DNA of 64,000 bases from contig NW_026516215.1 in NCBI RefSeq assembly GCF_025602895.1, forward strand, positions 124,001-188,000, given 5' to 3'. The notes below the pieces were generated by a model. It was not told the origin of the DNA and did no database searches. It saw nothing but the letters and a program-made list of their open reading frames with translations. Within the stretch, counting starts at the first letter, position 1; every line of letters starts with the position of its first letter. Below, in pieces: positions 23,046-34,544 of the stretch. This DNA is from Polychytrium aggregatum (taxonomy: Eukaryota; Chytridiomycota; Chytridiomycetes; Polychytriales). The translations under genes and the position numbers were made by a program.

Positions 23046-24980
23046 TTAGTAGTAGCCGGGGGTGGAGGTGGGGGTGGCGGTAGCCGAGGGAGCGGCGGAG
23101 GAGTAGACGGGGGTGGTGGAGGGGGTGACGGAGGGAGTGGCGGAGGCCGAGGAGTAGACGGGGGAGTAGCCCGAAGAGCAGGGGTTGGTGGGGGTGGCGG
23201 TGCCAGAGGGAGCAGCCGAGGAGTAGACGGGGGTGGTGGAGGGGGTGACGGAGGGAGTGGCGGTGGCCGAGGAGTAGACGGGGGTGTAGCCCGAAGAGCA
23301 GGGGTTGGTGGTGGGGGTGGCAGTGCCGGTGGGGGCAACCGAGGAGGAACCGTAGACGGGGGTGGTGGCAGAGCCGGTGGGAGCGGCAGAGGAAGAGCCG
23401 TAGACGGGGACGGACGAGGGGGTGACGGTGCCGGTGGGGGCAACGGAGGAAGAGCCGTAGACGGGGGTGGTGGCAGTGGGCTTGGCAGAGGAGGAGACCT
23501 CAGCAGTGCAGGGGGTGGTGGTAGGGGTGGCGGTGGCGGTGGGGGCAACCGAGGAGGAACCGTAGACGGGGACCGAGGCAGTGGTGGTAGCAGTGCCAGT
23601 GGGGGCAACGGAAGAAGAGCCGTAGACGGGGGTGGTGGCGGTGGCCTTGGCGGAGGAGGAAACCTCAGCAGTGCAGGGGGTGGAGGTAGGGGTGGCGGTG
23701 GCGGTGGGGGCAACCGAGGAGGAACCGTAGACGGGGACCGAGGCAGTGGTGGTAGCAGTGCCAGTGGGGGCAACGGAAGAAGAGCCGTAGACGGGGGTGG
23801 TGGCGGTGGCCTTGGCGGAGGAGGAAACCTCAGCAGTGCAGGGGGTGGAGGTAGGGGTGGCGGTGGCGGTGGGGGCAACCGAGGAGGAACCGTAGACGGG
23901 GACCGAGGCAGTGGTGGTAGCAGTGCCAGTGGGGGCAACGGAAGAAGAGCCGTAGACGGGGGTGGTGGCGGTGGCCTTGGCGGAGGAGGAAACCTCAGCA
24001 GTGCAGGGGGTGGAGGTGGGGGTGGCGGTAACGGTGGCAGCCAGGGAGGAGGTGGCAGAGGGAGTACCGTAGACGGGGGTGGTGAGGGTAGCCTTGGCGG
24101 AGGAGGAGACCGAGGGGGTGCCGTAGACGGGGACAGTGCCAGTGGGGGTGGCGGTAACGGTGGCAGCCAGGGAAGAGGTGGCAGAGGGAGTACCGTAGAC
24201 GGGGGTGGTGACGGTGGCCTTGGCGGAGGAGGAGACCGAGGGGGTGCCGTAGGTGGGGGTAGCGGTGCCGGTGGGGGCAACGGAGGAGCTGGCCTTCTTG
24301 GAGCACTTCTTCTTGGTGGCGGTGGTGGTGCCGGTGGGAGTAGCAGTGCCGGTGGGCTTGGCCGAGGAGATGGCGGAGGGAGTGCCGTACGAGGGGGTGG
24401 TGGTGGCGGTAACGGTGGCAGCCAGGGAGGAGGTGGCAGAGGGAGTGCCGTAGGCGGGGACCGAAGCGGGGGTGGTGGCAGTGGGCTTGGCCGAGGAGAC
24501 GGCAGAGGGAGTGCCGTACGAGGGGATGGTGGGGGTGGCAGTGGCGGTGGGAGCGGCCGAAGAGGCAGCAGAGGGCTGGCCGTAGACGGGGAGGGTAGGG
24601 GTGGAGGTGGCGGTGGGAGCAGCAGACGAGACGGCGGAGGGAGTGCCGTAGACGGGGGGGACTGGGAGAAAGAATAGAAAGCATATTTAGTCAGGAGCGA
24701 GTCAGGCCAACGAGGAGCGAGCACCTAGTCGCAGCTTCGCCCTCTCATGAGAAGCCCTGCAGGAAAGTGGTCTTCCGCAGGTTGCAGCACGAGCGAGCTG
24801 GTTTGCTGTCGTCGCTTGGAGATGGCCCAGCAAATTCGTCATCGCTGATGCCGCTCCCGCTGCTTCTCTGATTCAGTTTCAGTTTCAGTTTCTGGCTCCG
24901 GGATAAGACCTACCGTAGGCAGCCTGAGCCGAGACGGCAACAGAGGCGATGACAGCAGCAGAGATGAGGGCGGACTTCAT
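23046..24980 (-). CDS. Secreted Ser/Thr/Pro/Ala-rich tandem repeat protein
   Basis: Two exons, 24980-24914 and 24661-23046, give 560 residues. Exon 1 encodes a signal peptide (MKSALISAAVIASVAVSAQA, then AYG). The mature part is built from VYGTPSA-SS-AxPTATxTP units, with KATATTPVYGSSSVAPTGTA and PCTAEVSSS variants, one Lys-rich insertion (TKKKCSKKASS, near 24300), and a short C-terminus TPGYY. Three 165-bp tandem copies cover 23506-24000. The high Ser/Thr content predicts heavy O-glycosylation, and the few Cys residues recur in CTAEV. No GPI signal or membrane helix follows. It is probably an extracellular or wall-associated mucin-like protein. The Pro-only reading in another minus frame is a shadow. 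A TTTAAATA element lies near 25105, upstream. Confidence 0.85.
23506..24000 (-). repeat. Three 165-bp tandem repeats within the secreted protein
   Basis: The word GTGCAGGGGGTGG recurs at 23506, 23671, 23836 and 24001, giving an exact period of 165 bp (55 codons). Copies two and three are almost identical over their full length, while the first differs by a few substitutions and diverges at its left end. The fourth start at 24001 leads into a diverged unit. Confidence 0.93.
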
Positions 24981-27900
24981 TTCGTCTAGATTGGTCTGGA
25001 AGAGCAAGAGGGCGAGAGGTTCTAGCGGTGGTGCTGAGACGTCTAGTGTGGCAGACTGCTGTAGCGTTCGGTGAGGTGCAAGAGGGGACGGGCGGGAGGC
25101 ACGATTTAAATATCTTCTGCGAGGCGGGAGCCAGGAGGAGGGCGAGCCGCGAGGCCTTTCCGGAAATGGCATCCGGCCGTGACACGGTGTGACCGGCGCG
25201 GATTACATAACGCGTGCCATGGAACACGTGCTGCATGTCCCACGCTTCCGGCAGCCAGCGCCCAAACAATGAGCGCACGAACCGCGGCTCCCGGAAGCGG
25301 GCGTACGAGGCAAGGGCCAATGGCAGCCGCGCAAATGCACCCACTTGCACGGAGCTGGTCAAGGGGCGTGCGGTGGCGGCAAGGCGGCGGAGCGCGTGTG
25401 CTGAGCAGCCCACAGAGACAGCGCAGGGGCAACAGACATGGACACGCGGCAAGGGCCCTTGCTGCCACGCCTTGCTGCGTCGGGGCTGTGGCCGCAGCAA
25501 GGCAGGCAGCAGACCGCGTGGCGACAAGAGGCTGCTGGGCAGAAACGCAGCGCAACGCGGCCCCCCCCCTCTCACCCGCGGGCACAGAGCGTGTTGCAGA
25601 CACGGTTGCCCGCACTGCACAGTGGCCCCACAGTGCCGGCCATGCTGCTGCAGCCACACGGCCTGTGGCGGCTGGCGCCTCCTCGCGGCCCCGGACGCGT
25701 CCGCGCGCGAGCCGAGCCCGATGTCCAGAGTGGGCTGGCGCGCCGACCTGAAACGAGCAGCCCGACGCGGCAAACCCAGCGTGCCCGGCAACAAGGGCGT
25801 ATCCAACCAGCACGACCCGTCTGTGCGGCCAAGCAATGCAGGCGAGCTGCTCAGCGCCTGCACCAATCGCAGGCCGTGCTGCCGGAGCGCGCACATATCG
25901 CTGCTATCCATCGGCCCACCCTTGGCCGACACAGCACCGCCTTGCTCGCTGGCTGAGAGATGCACCCGCCCACGCGCCGGGTGTCTGCTGCGACAGGCTC
26001 GAAGGAGACGAGGGCACGCCAAGGGCTCGCCGAGGGCCAGCCAGCGCAAAACGCATCTCGCACTCGCCGACGATATCTCCACAAACATCTCCACAAACAC
26101 CTCCGCGAACACCTCGGTCTCCTCCCCGGGTGCCAGGGCAAGCGGCATCGGCCGCATCAGCAACGTGCTGCATGTGCGTCTGGCATGCCTTGCCGGCTCG
26201 ACCACGAGCAGCGCGTGTTGCCGCTGCCCCGTTGAGCCGCCGGCCATGACCGCCACAGCGACAACGCCGCCGTCTTTCCCCGCACCAGCGGCTCTCCCCC
26301 TCCCTCCTCGGCTTGCATGGGGCCCTCGTTGCAGGTGCGGCACGCCGTCTCGGCAAACGCATTCCCCTTGCCCTCTGTGCCCGCACCGAGCTTGCTGCCC
26401 AGGCCATGTGCGACTTGCCTCTGGGAGTCCATGCGTCATGCTCCAACACAACGTGGTTACCAGGATGCGCATGATGTCCTTTGCGCCGTCTCCTGGCATG
26501 CCTGGCGCTTGCTGGATCGCTCGATGGATTGCTGGCTGCGTCGCTCTGGGCCGCCTCGCTTGTCGCCCTGTCCGTTGCGTCGCTTGTTGCTGGTTCTGGC
26601 CAGTCGCCCCCCCCCACCCATCGCTCTGGTCCACGCCTCGCTTTCCCACTCGCGCTGCTTGGTCTTGCCGCTTTTTCGTCTTGTTGGGTCTGCCCTGGAT
26701 CCTCGTCCACCAACAAAGCCCGTGTTGGGTCATCGCCGCCATGGCTGCGATCTCGGCTCGGCCATGGCCCTGTCGCGGCCCGTCATGCATGCGCGCCTGC
26801 CTCGCTCGCCATACTGGCTCGCTCCAAGGAGGCTCTCGCAGCGTGCTGCTTTGCGAATGCTGAAAGCGCCGTGTGGTTACTCCCTGCACGGCGGCTGCTC
26901 CTCTCTTCTCCGCTCCGTCTGCTCTGCCCTGCTTGACCAACGCTTTGGCTGCTTGATCGACGCCTCCAGCTGACTCACTCGACCCCATTCAACCTGCTCA
27001 GCCGATTGATTACCCTCCCTTTCTCGGCAGGCTTTGGGTCCTCGCTCCTCATGAGCCAGCCGCTCATGTGCCCAACTCTGTGCTGGCCCCCCCCCTGCCC
27101 CTGCTGTCGTCTGTGCTGTCCCGCTCTTCGCTGGCTGCCCTCCCCTCGCCTTCGCCTTCAGAGTCTGTTCCTCCTTCGGCAGCACCAAATGGCGTCTCGC
27201 CCAGCATCAAATTTGGCTGGCTCCCACGCCCTTGTCACGCCCCACTCCCTGTCCGTTCCATGACCGCCGTCGCTGTTGCTCAGGCTCGTTTCATGCACCA
27301 GCAGACCCTGCCCCACAATCGCACACGGGCATCTGAGTTTGCACACCTTGCCAGCCAAGCTTGCTCATGGCGGTCGAGGCCAGGCTGTGCCGTGCCATGC
27401 CCGATCGCCCAGCGATTCATGCTCGCCAAGCGCAATCAGCCCAGGGCAACCTCCAGCGGTCACCACTGTCTGTATCCACCCGCCAGAGACGCATCTCCAT
27501 CCCCATCCTGTCCAATGTCGTTAGTTCATTTGTCGTTCTATCGGCCATTTGGCTCTCTGCCATGCTCCATGTCGCCGCCAAAGCATCGGGCCGGCCTGGG
27601 CCCCACTCGGGTCGCATAACCCAACCCAGTTCAGCCCATCTTTGTTCGCTTCTTGGCTTTTGGGTCGTGCTGGAGGTTGTGCTGGAGGTTGTGCTGGAGG
27701 TTGTGCTGCTGGCCAGTCCTATCACGATCGATTGGTCTGGCCGGCCTGTCTCGTTTGCCAGTCCGTCTCGCCATCTTGTCAGTCCGTTGCGACTTCATAC
27801 TGATCTGTCCTTTTGTTGAAACCAGAGACAGCGTGATTCTCAACCAGTACCCTCTCGATGGCCCGTGGGGGTGCTGCCTTTCCATCCCCCAGTCGGTGTC

Positions 27901-29137
27901 TCCCTTTCACTTGGAGCTTTGCGTCGAGGATGCGATCGACGGGCGTTGTGATCGATGGAAATGGGATTCCCATCCGGAAGCGTCCACAGCCGGCACTTTG
28001 TTTCGCCATCTCCGAAATGCACATCGACCAGCGAGGCCTCCCACCTTCGACACAATCCGCACCCGCTGTTGCTCCCTGCTCTGCGCACCAGGCTTGTGCT
28101 TGGTGTGCTGTCTTGTCCTCTCGCCCTCCCTCTCCAGGCCGGCTGGCTGGCTGGCTGGCTGGCAGCCGGACCTCCCAAAGGGTCTGTTGGGCGGAGCTTG
28201 CTTCCGCAGCCTTGCGCCGTCCGATACCATTCGATACCATCCGAGACCATTCAATGCCGTTCGAGGCGGGCGAAACTCCGTCCGGCGGTTGCTGTCCAGC
28301 CGCTGCCCTGGGGATCCTCAGACGATGAACCCGCGAGCCGATCTGGGATCGTCATACACAGCAGCCACACTATGCCGCGATAGGATCGATGTCGTCGTCT
28401 GGGATGTGGGTATATCCTCAAGCGCCTCTTGTCTGCCAGAGTAGCAGCATCCTCTTGCTGCATCTTCCTGCTGCATCTTGCTGCGGCGCCTTGCTGCACT
28501 CTCTCGATCTCGTCCGATCTCGTTGTCTGTGCCATGTGCCCTTGCACCTCTGGCTGCTGAGCCCACCAACTTCCGTCCCGAGTGTCCGTCTCTCAAACGG
28601 GAGACTGCTGTCCAGGACACCGACCGAACACCACCATCCTCATGCCCACTTGCTGGCCTCCCTCTCGTCTGAGAAAGGGAGCATTGCTTTTGGTGGTCCA
28701 ATTGCCCGGCCAGCTCAACTCCACCGCTGCTGGCGGCCGCCTCTGCCCAGTCATAAAGCCCTCTCGCCGCCGTTCGCCCGCCCTTTTCTCTCCCTCCTCG
28801 AGACCGCCTTTTGAGCTTCCTTTGCTTGCCCGCCTGCCCGTCGATCGTTGGCCTCTGTTTATCGCTCGTCCTCCGCCGGATTGTCTCTTGGATTCCTTTC
28901 GAGTCGCCCTCCTCCTTCGCCTGTTGCTACGATCAGCCTTGGTTATTTTTCCGGCTCCCGACTGGCTCCAGTTCCTGTGTCATCCAAAGGCGGCGCATTG
29001 ACCTTCCCGCTGCCCTCTGTTTTATCCTCTATTCTCTTGTCTGCATCGTCGCCGATCGTCTGGTTCAGTCCAGCCAAGCCCAGTCCACCCCCAGCATATC
29101 GTCTCCAGCTCTTGCGTCTGTTCTCGACACCACTGCC
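24981..29137. other. 4.1-kb GC-rich intergenic region between divergent genes
   Basis: No gene is supported. Long open frames exist on both strands (692 codons minus over 24910-26988; 549 codons plus over 25214-26863), but they overlap each other and have Arg/Cys/His/Pro-rich random-looking composition with no motif. They are explained by high GC and scarcity of TA-containing stops. From about 27000 to 29137 the plus strand is C/T-rich, as expected for a long leader or promoter of the gene starting at 29138. Small repeats: GCTGGAGGTTGT x3 near 27668-27706, GGCTG run near 28139-28162, CATTCGATACCATCCGAGAC-like repeats near 28208-28262. Confidence 0.55.
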
Positions 29138-31151
29138 ATGCCCCGATCAGAGTCCGGATCTTCCCCGAGCTCTACTTGCATCTCTGCCATTTTTTCGACA
29201 GACTCTCCATTCGCCTTGCCTCAGTGGAGCCATTTGCCCAACAGTCTCACCCCAAACGACTCGCAAAGCCTCCGGTCCCACCATAGCGACGACCTGCTGA
29301 CCGCAGAGTCTCTCGATCCCAGCGACGACGACTTTGAGTGCACTGACATGACCGAGATTGCCGAGATTGCCAAAAAGACTGCCGAAAGCGTCCTGGGATC
29401 GTCGCCTTCGAGAGGCTGTCGATACAACCCGGGCCCACCGTCTCGCTCGCTCGGCCTGACCAGGCCTCCTATCGGCAAGCTCGCCCGCTCGCCGGATGAC
29501 CTCTACGAAAGCCCTCCGCGCTCGCCCCTGTGGCCGTCGTCAGAAGGTTGTGCTTGAACCCTGGCTCTGTCGCTCCTCTTGTCTTGCACATCTCTCAGCC
29601 CAGCTCTCTGGCCTTGGCCTTGGTCTCGGGCTGTGTCTGTCGCTGCTCTGGTCTGGTCTGGTCTGGTCTGGGCTGTGCTCATGAAGGGCTCCTCCCGCGC
29701 TCGCTCGCTCATGGCCCTCGTGTTGGTGCTGTCCTGTCATCACCATCGGCTCCCGGCATCGGGCAGCCCACAGCCGCCTGAGACAAGACACCCGGGTCGG
29801 TGCTGCCGCCACCGGACCTATTTTGCCGTCCTAACCTCGTCTGCGTCCTTCCCTCACCCTCGCTCTCGCTCTCACTCTCCCCGCAGCCGCGGCCGATCCC
29901 TGGCTCTCGTCCGCCACCGGCCTGTCCAAGAACAGCCGCGAGCCTCCAACCCCCGGCAGTCACGTGCCTCATGTCTCTGGCATGTCCTTTCCAGCCCCGG
30001 CCTTTGGCTCTGTCACCCAAGGCCCCTTTGGCTTCGGCGGCGCCTGTGGCAATCTCAACCCCAGCAAGACTCATCCCAGTATCGGCCTGGACATCACCGG
30101 TGGCCTTGGGGCCAGTGCTGGCCCTGCCAACCCAAACCTGCAACTGCTCCCACAACCACAGCCACAGCCACAGCCACAACAACCACTCCCGCAACAACCA
30201 CTTCCACAACCGCAGCCGCACTCACAACACCGCAAGCCGTCGCCACTCGTCCAGGCCAGCGGCTTCAACACCTTTCCGCTCGCTTATGGAAAGTCCTCCA
30301 CTCGACAGAGCCCTCTCATCATGAGACACGACTCTCCACCCTGTCCCAATGATCGAGTCAGCCCCAAGCCCAATAGTTTTGGTTTCGTGGCGACGCAGGG
30401 TTCGTCACAGCCGTCTACCCAGGCATTCCATCCCACCTTGCCACAGCACAACTTCACCGGATACCCCAACCCGACCCTCAAGCAAACTCCAGTGTCATTT
30501 CCCTCTGGTGAGTCGCTGGTGAGCGGCAATAGCATTGGCCGCCGGACCCCTCCTTCCTACTACGTCACCAAGCAGTCCCCCTCGGCCTTGACGACGTCGG
30601 CGTACCAGCCCACGGGGATTTCCTTTGACCACCCCAAGCCCAGCTCTGCTGCGAAGAAAAACGACGGCTGGGGTGGGCCGGCGCTACCAGAGGTGTATCC
30701 CCAGAATCGGCGCACTGGGGCGTTCACGGTCGGCCGTTCGCACGGATTGCGGCCAAACCCAGTGCCCCAACGATCCAGCACTCTGCACGGGGCTTTCTGC
30801 CACAGTGCCAGCCCATACTCAAGCGAAAACCAGCCCTCCGCGGAAACGGGCTATCCGGGAATGTTCCCTCCATCTGATGCTGCAGCACAGAGGACTCGTA
30901 GATCCGTCATGGATCCTTCGTTTTGGAAGGCAACTACTGTAAGTGCACCCCCCCCCCTAGGTCTTGTCCCGCACCTTTGCGTATGCTCTCGTCCTGAGCC
31001 CTGGCTGTGGGATTCACAGGAGGTGAACGAAATCGGCATTCATTTGGCTGCCAGTGGAAGATATGTCCTGCTTACGAAGCCTATCATCGTTCCATCGGCA
31101 TCCTCTCGGCAATTCTACAACAGGGAACTTATTGAACCCACCATGGAATGA
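29138..31151 (+). CDS. Orphan Pro/Gln/Ser-rich protein, 530 aa
   Basis: Three inferred exons, 29138-29546, 29887-30938 and 31020-31151 (TGA). The first intron joins SSE to AAADPW across a split Ala codon. The start MPRSESGSSPSS was preferred because upstream frame is Cys/Leu/Pro-rich leader. The protein has an acidic patch (LDPSDDDFECTDMTEIAEIA, ~70-90), a (QP)n/QQPLPQQPLPQ tract (near 30140-30220), and a Ser/Pro/Asn-rich body. The C-terminus is VNEIGIHLAASGRYVLLTKP. No known domain; low complexity with a Q-tract and an exceptionally long upstream region is typical of regulatory proteins, but this is inference. The second intron (81 nt) has no stop in frame and may be retained. Confidence 0.65.
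29648..29672. repeat. (CTGGT)n microsatellite in intron 1 of the orphan gene
   Basis: Consecutive CTGGT units (tctggtctggtctggtctggtctgg) within the 340-nt first intron. This supports the noncoding status of that segment. Confidence 0.7.
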
Positions 31152-32630
31152 GGGCCTTTGTCCAGCGCATTTTACACCCTCCATCCGACTCGAGCCCGCC
31201 CCATTCAGGCAGACCTAAGTTCGTCATCCAACAAGCCGTGGTTTCCCCTGCCCTCCCCTTAATGGCTACTTCCCCACCCATCCCATCCCGTCCCGTCCCA
31301 CTACGTTCTCTCTCTCTCTCCGTGATGGAGAAGGGTGGAATTCCCTTGGCCGTAGAGATAGTAAGTTACCTCGTAACCCATCCCTGTCTAACTGTCCTGA
31401 TCGTAATCAAGCATCATGTCTATTTCTCGGTTGCGTCTTCTGGGCCTTTCACCGTCATTTTGCCCCTCTCCCTTTTGATTTCCTTTTACTCCTACTTTGC
31501 TTCCTTCAAAGCTCGTTTCGGGCTCCGTTAGGGTCGCTCTTCGGCGCCACTGCCCCTCTTGCATTCCCAGCCCTTGTGCCACTACCCGTCCTGCCAACAT
31601 CGGTTTACTGTTCATATGCTTGTGTACTCTCCTTGTTTATCGTCGGCTTTCTCCAAACCATGCCCGAACCATGCTCGCCTTTATTTTGCCTTGAACAATC
31701 CTCAAGTTCACCATCTCCACATTCGATTGCTGCACAGTGCTTTACTTTGACTTGCTTATCGTTGTCCTTGACTCCTCCTGCCCTGCATGTACACGTATTT
31801 TGGGACATTGGTCCTCACCTTGCCACCCTCCCCCTCTCTCTCGGATCGGCTGCAGCACGGGTGCCACCACCAGTCCGTGCTCTCGCCTCGCCATCAGCCG
31901 AGTCTCGACATGTGTTGATTTGAATACACCTTATTCAGGGGGGAAATGAGACACTGGCCCATAATCCATATGTTGGTGTGGTATGTGATGGGCTTGCGTT
32001 CAATGAAGCCATGCAATTCAACAGATCACCTCCGAGTGAAGACCGCCGGTCGCTCTCCGGTCTCCACAATCGACCTGAACTGGTCTTGGAGTGCCAGCGG
32101 TGAGTGGGACTCATGGACACACTGGCGAATGGTCATGGCCAGCGCGCATTGGCCTTGATACCAAATTATTCGGTCAATGACCAAAGATTCGGGTGTCCCG
32201 TTGCTGTGTGCATATGAACATCTGCATGTGAGCATCTGCATGTGAGTATCTGCATATGAGTATCTGCATATGAGTATCTGCATGTGAGCATCTGCATGTG
32301 AGCAAGAGTGCACCGGCACCACGGTCCCAGCCGCTTCCAGCCGGCTCGAGCCGGCGTGCCAGCCCCAAACAAATCGGGCTGTGCTCTTGGTGCCTTTGAC
32401 CCGCCTCGCCCCTCTCCACCTCCTTCCGTCCTCCTTCCGTCCTCCCGCCGTCCTCTCCTCCAGGATCTCTGCTTGGGCTGCGATTCCTGGCTCCTCCTTC
32501 TTTGCGTTGCAGTTGGCCCACCAGCTCCTCAGAGCCTTCCCCAGTTCATTTGCCCGCCTGCTGTCGAGCTTTCGCCCGCCCCCCCCCTTGGCAGTCCACT
32601 GTCTCCCCCTCTCCTTTTCTCTCCGTCGCC
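31152..32630. other. Intergenic region with a 14-bp minisatellite
   Basis: About 1.5 kb between two plus-strand genes. It is T/C-rich from 31260 to 31900 with CTCTCTCTCT at 31310-31320. The minisatellite at 32219-32302 is described separately. C/T-rich sequence near 32395-32625 probably belongs to the promoter and leader of the membrane protein gene at 32631. Confidence 0.55.
32219..32302. repeat. 14-bp minisatellite, six copies
   Basis: Six consecutive units of CATCTGCATGTGAG with variants (T at position 1, A at position 10) in the order type1, type1, type2, type2, hybrid, type1. It lies about 330 bp upstream of the four-helix membrane protein. Confidence 0.92.
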
Positions 32631-33206
32631 ATGGCATTCAAGGACAAAGTTGCCTCACTCTTTGCCACCTTTCGCATCAAGTATCTCCGGCACTTCCTCG
32701 CCGTCCTGGCTGGCATCGGGACCGTCCTGCTGATCAGCGTCTTTGTGACAGGCATGCTCGCCAATCTCTATGTCGACTTCGGCCTGAACCCGGACCCAAC
32801 CGAGCCTCGTCGATGGGCTCTGGGCCGGTTCGGGCCGCCGTACATCATCGTCCACGCGGGCCTGGCCGGCGGTCTCATCTTTGTCCTCGTCGTCGCCTTG
32901 ATCTTTTCGATAATGACCCTGAGCCTGTGGACCATCATCCCGGCCGCCATCTTCAACGTCGGTGTCATCATGGGCCACATTTACGGCTTCAGCTTTATCG
33001 ACTCGAACGGCAACGACGCAGGCTCATCCCTCAATATGTCCATCAGCTTCTTGGTCACCTTCCTGGGTTTGCTCGCTTACTGGGCGTTGGCTGTTGCGCC
33101 GCAGTACCAGCTCCCTCTGCGCTACACCTGGATCAAGCCCACGACCTCCATCCCGACCCAGGGCATCCTCCTGGAAGACCAGCCAACCCAACAGACCCAA
33201 GTTTGA
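32631..33206 (+). CDS. Four-helix membrane protein, unknown function, 191 aa
   Basis: Intronless frame starting MAFKDKVASLFATF with the context TCGCCATGG. Four hydrophobic segments are visible: residues ~23-46 (FLAVLAGIGTVLLISVFVTG), ~77-99 (YIIVHAGLAGGLIFVLVVAL), ~101-123 (TLSLWTIIPAAIFNVGVIMG) and ~140-160 (ISFLVTFLGLLAYWALAVA). The loop between helices 1 and 2 has NPDPTEPRRW. The C-terminal tail is short and polar. The sequence suggests a small integral membrane protein of the secretory pathway or plasma membrane. It resembles no family I can name. Coding potential is supported by strong codon bias and the ordered helix pattern. Confidence 0.8.
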   Translation: MAFKDKVASLFATFRIKYLRHFLAVLAGIGTVLLISVFVTGMLANLYVDFGLNPDPTEPRRWALGRFGPPYIIVHAGLAGGLIFVLVVALIFSIMTLSLWTIIPAAIFNVGVIMGHIYGFSFIDSNGNDAGSSLNMSISFLVTFLGLLAYWALAVAPQYQLPLRYTWIKPTTSIPTQGILLEDQPTQQTQV

Positions 33207-33924
33207 GCCTCCCTCCCGTCCTCCTCTCCCCAACCCACACCCACGACGGAGGCAAGGCCCACCACTTATCCTCTCTTCCCTAGACCCTCCCAATCGTCTC
33301 TATTTCTACATGCGGCCAGCCATGACACAGACAAGCTCCTGGGCTCGCTGCGTCTGCTGTCATTGGCTCCGTCGATCCACCAAACCCCCCCCCTGACTGT
33401 CTCTCCCTTACCCTTTCTTCCCCTCTCCGCCTCTCTTCTCTCTCCCTTCTCCCTTTCCTCCTACCTCTGACTATGCGAACCTGTACATACCATTCGCCTC
33501 TCCAGGCTCTCCAACGCCAAATCAATCTGACGGTGCCATTCTCTGTGTCCGGCCTTTGTTTTGCTCTCGCTCTCTCCGGGCCACCCTCCTTCCTTTCCGT
33601 CCCTTGTCCATCCCATCTTTCCAACTAGCGGATCGGCGGTCGACTCGATTGCTCATGGGTGCCTCGAGTATGTCTTTATGGGGGCGAGGCCAGACGAAGC
33701 CAAATCAAAACCAAACGAGACAAGACGAGCCAAGCCGAAGCTGCATGGACTTGCCTATGCCTCCTCCTCAAGTTTCGATGACCTGAATTGCTCGTTTCGG
33801 GATTCCCCTGCACGCGCACACACATCAGCTATTTACAGCCAATCCAATAAAAAGCAGGTTTTGGTCGTCGATGAATGTTATCACACAACACATCGCGTGC
33901 TGGTCATGATCATTCAGTGATGTG

Positions 33925-34260
33925 TTTCTGGATCTGAATCAAGGACGCTTTCTCGCTCAGATGACGCCCCGCAAGCGAAAGGCACCACCCAGGCAATGGT
34001 GATTCAAGCGACTCCAAGTGTGCTCACAGTGCCGGGAAGCCAAGCGACTCGAGAAACCATGGAGCAGTCCAGAGGGTCGAGTGAATGCACCACACTCCCA
34101 CATCGAGTGGATGCACCACACTCCCACATCGAGTGGATGCACCACACCTCCACATCGAGTGAATGCACCACACTCCTACACCGACACAGGGGATCGACCG
34201 AGTGTATTCAGGGTGAGGCTCCTGAAACCAAAAACAAAGGACAAAAAAAACGATTGCCAA
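33925..34260 (+). repeat. Dispersed repeat family, copy A
   Basis: Shares several blocks with the reverse complement of 43610-43860: TTTCTGGATC(T)TGAAT, GCGACTCGA..GAAACCATGGAGC, TCGAGT(G/A)(A/C)ATGCACC(A/G)CA(C/T)TCCCACAT and GATCGACC(G/A)AGTGTATTCA, in the same order. No open frame or terminal repeats were seen, so the class of element is unknown. Confidence 0.7.
34081..34184. repeat. 26-bp minisatellite, four copies, inside dispersed repeat A
   Basis: Units begin GTGAATGCACCACACTCCCA at 34081, 34107, 34133 and 34159 with one to three substitutions each. The matching segment in copy B (about 43700-43730) has a single unit, so the array expanded after the copies separated. Confidence 0.92.
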
Positions 34261-34544
34261 CGAAGACTGGAAGCAATCGCACGGCTTGCCCACCAGGGCC
34301 AGCGCAAGTTCAGCAGGCTTGAATCGCTTATGCCATAAAAGGGACTTTGTCCCGCTATTTCATGGAATGATTGTGGTGGGGAGGGTATTGTCACAGAGTC
34401 TTCGCCCCTCGGTTCTTCTTGGGGGAGAAGGGGCCGTTTGCTGGCTTGAATGTGGTCTCCAAAGTGGACACAGAGCGCCAAGAGCCTTGATTGATCTTGT
34501 ATCGTTGCCGGGAGATTTGAGAGAATATCGACGAGTGCGTTGTC

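Larger units (their letters stand above)
33207..34544. other. Intergenic region containing dispersed repeat copy A
   Basis: 1.3 kb. C/T-rich 3' sequence of the membrane protein runs to about 33620, with a plus-strand AATAAA at about 33847 (CCAATAAAAAGC). From about 33920 to 34260 lies one copy of a dispersed repeat that recurs inverted at 43.6-43.9 kb, and it includes a 26-bp tandem repeat at 34081-34184. No gene seen. Confidence 0.55.

Noticed and set aside
23024-24724. 566-codon Pro/Leu-rich minus-strand frame and 229-codon His/Arg-rich frame
   Set aside because: Shadow frames of the secreted repeat protein. Only the third minus frame joins to a signal peptide exon by a clean GT-AG intron and gives regular VYGTPSA repeats.
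25214-26863. 549-codon plus-strand frame
   Set aside because: Same region, random-looking composition and no recognisable domain.
24910-26988. 692-codon minus-strand frame
   Set aside because: Cys/Arg/His-rich, no motifs, overlaps an equally long antisense frame and the signal peptide exon of another gene; expected from high GC.
27668-27706. Short GCTGGAGGTTGT tandem repeat considered as part of a coding gene
   Set aside because: Lies in the gene-free spacer; adjacent frames show no family resemblance.
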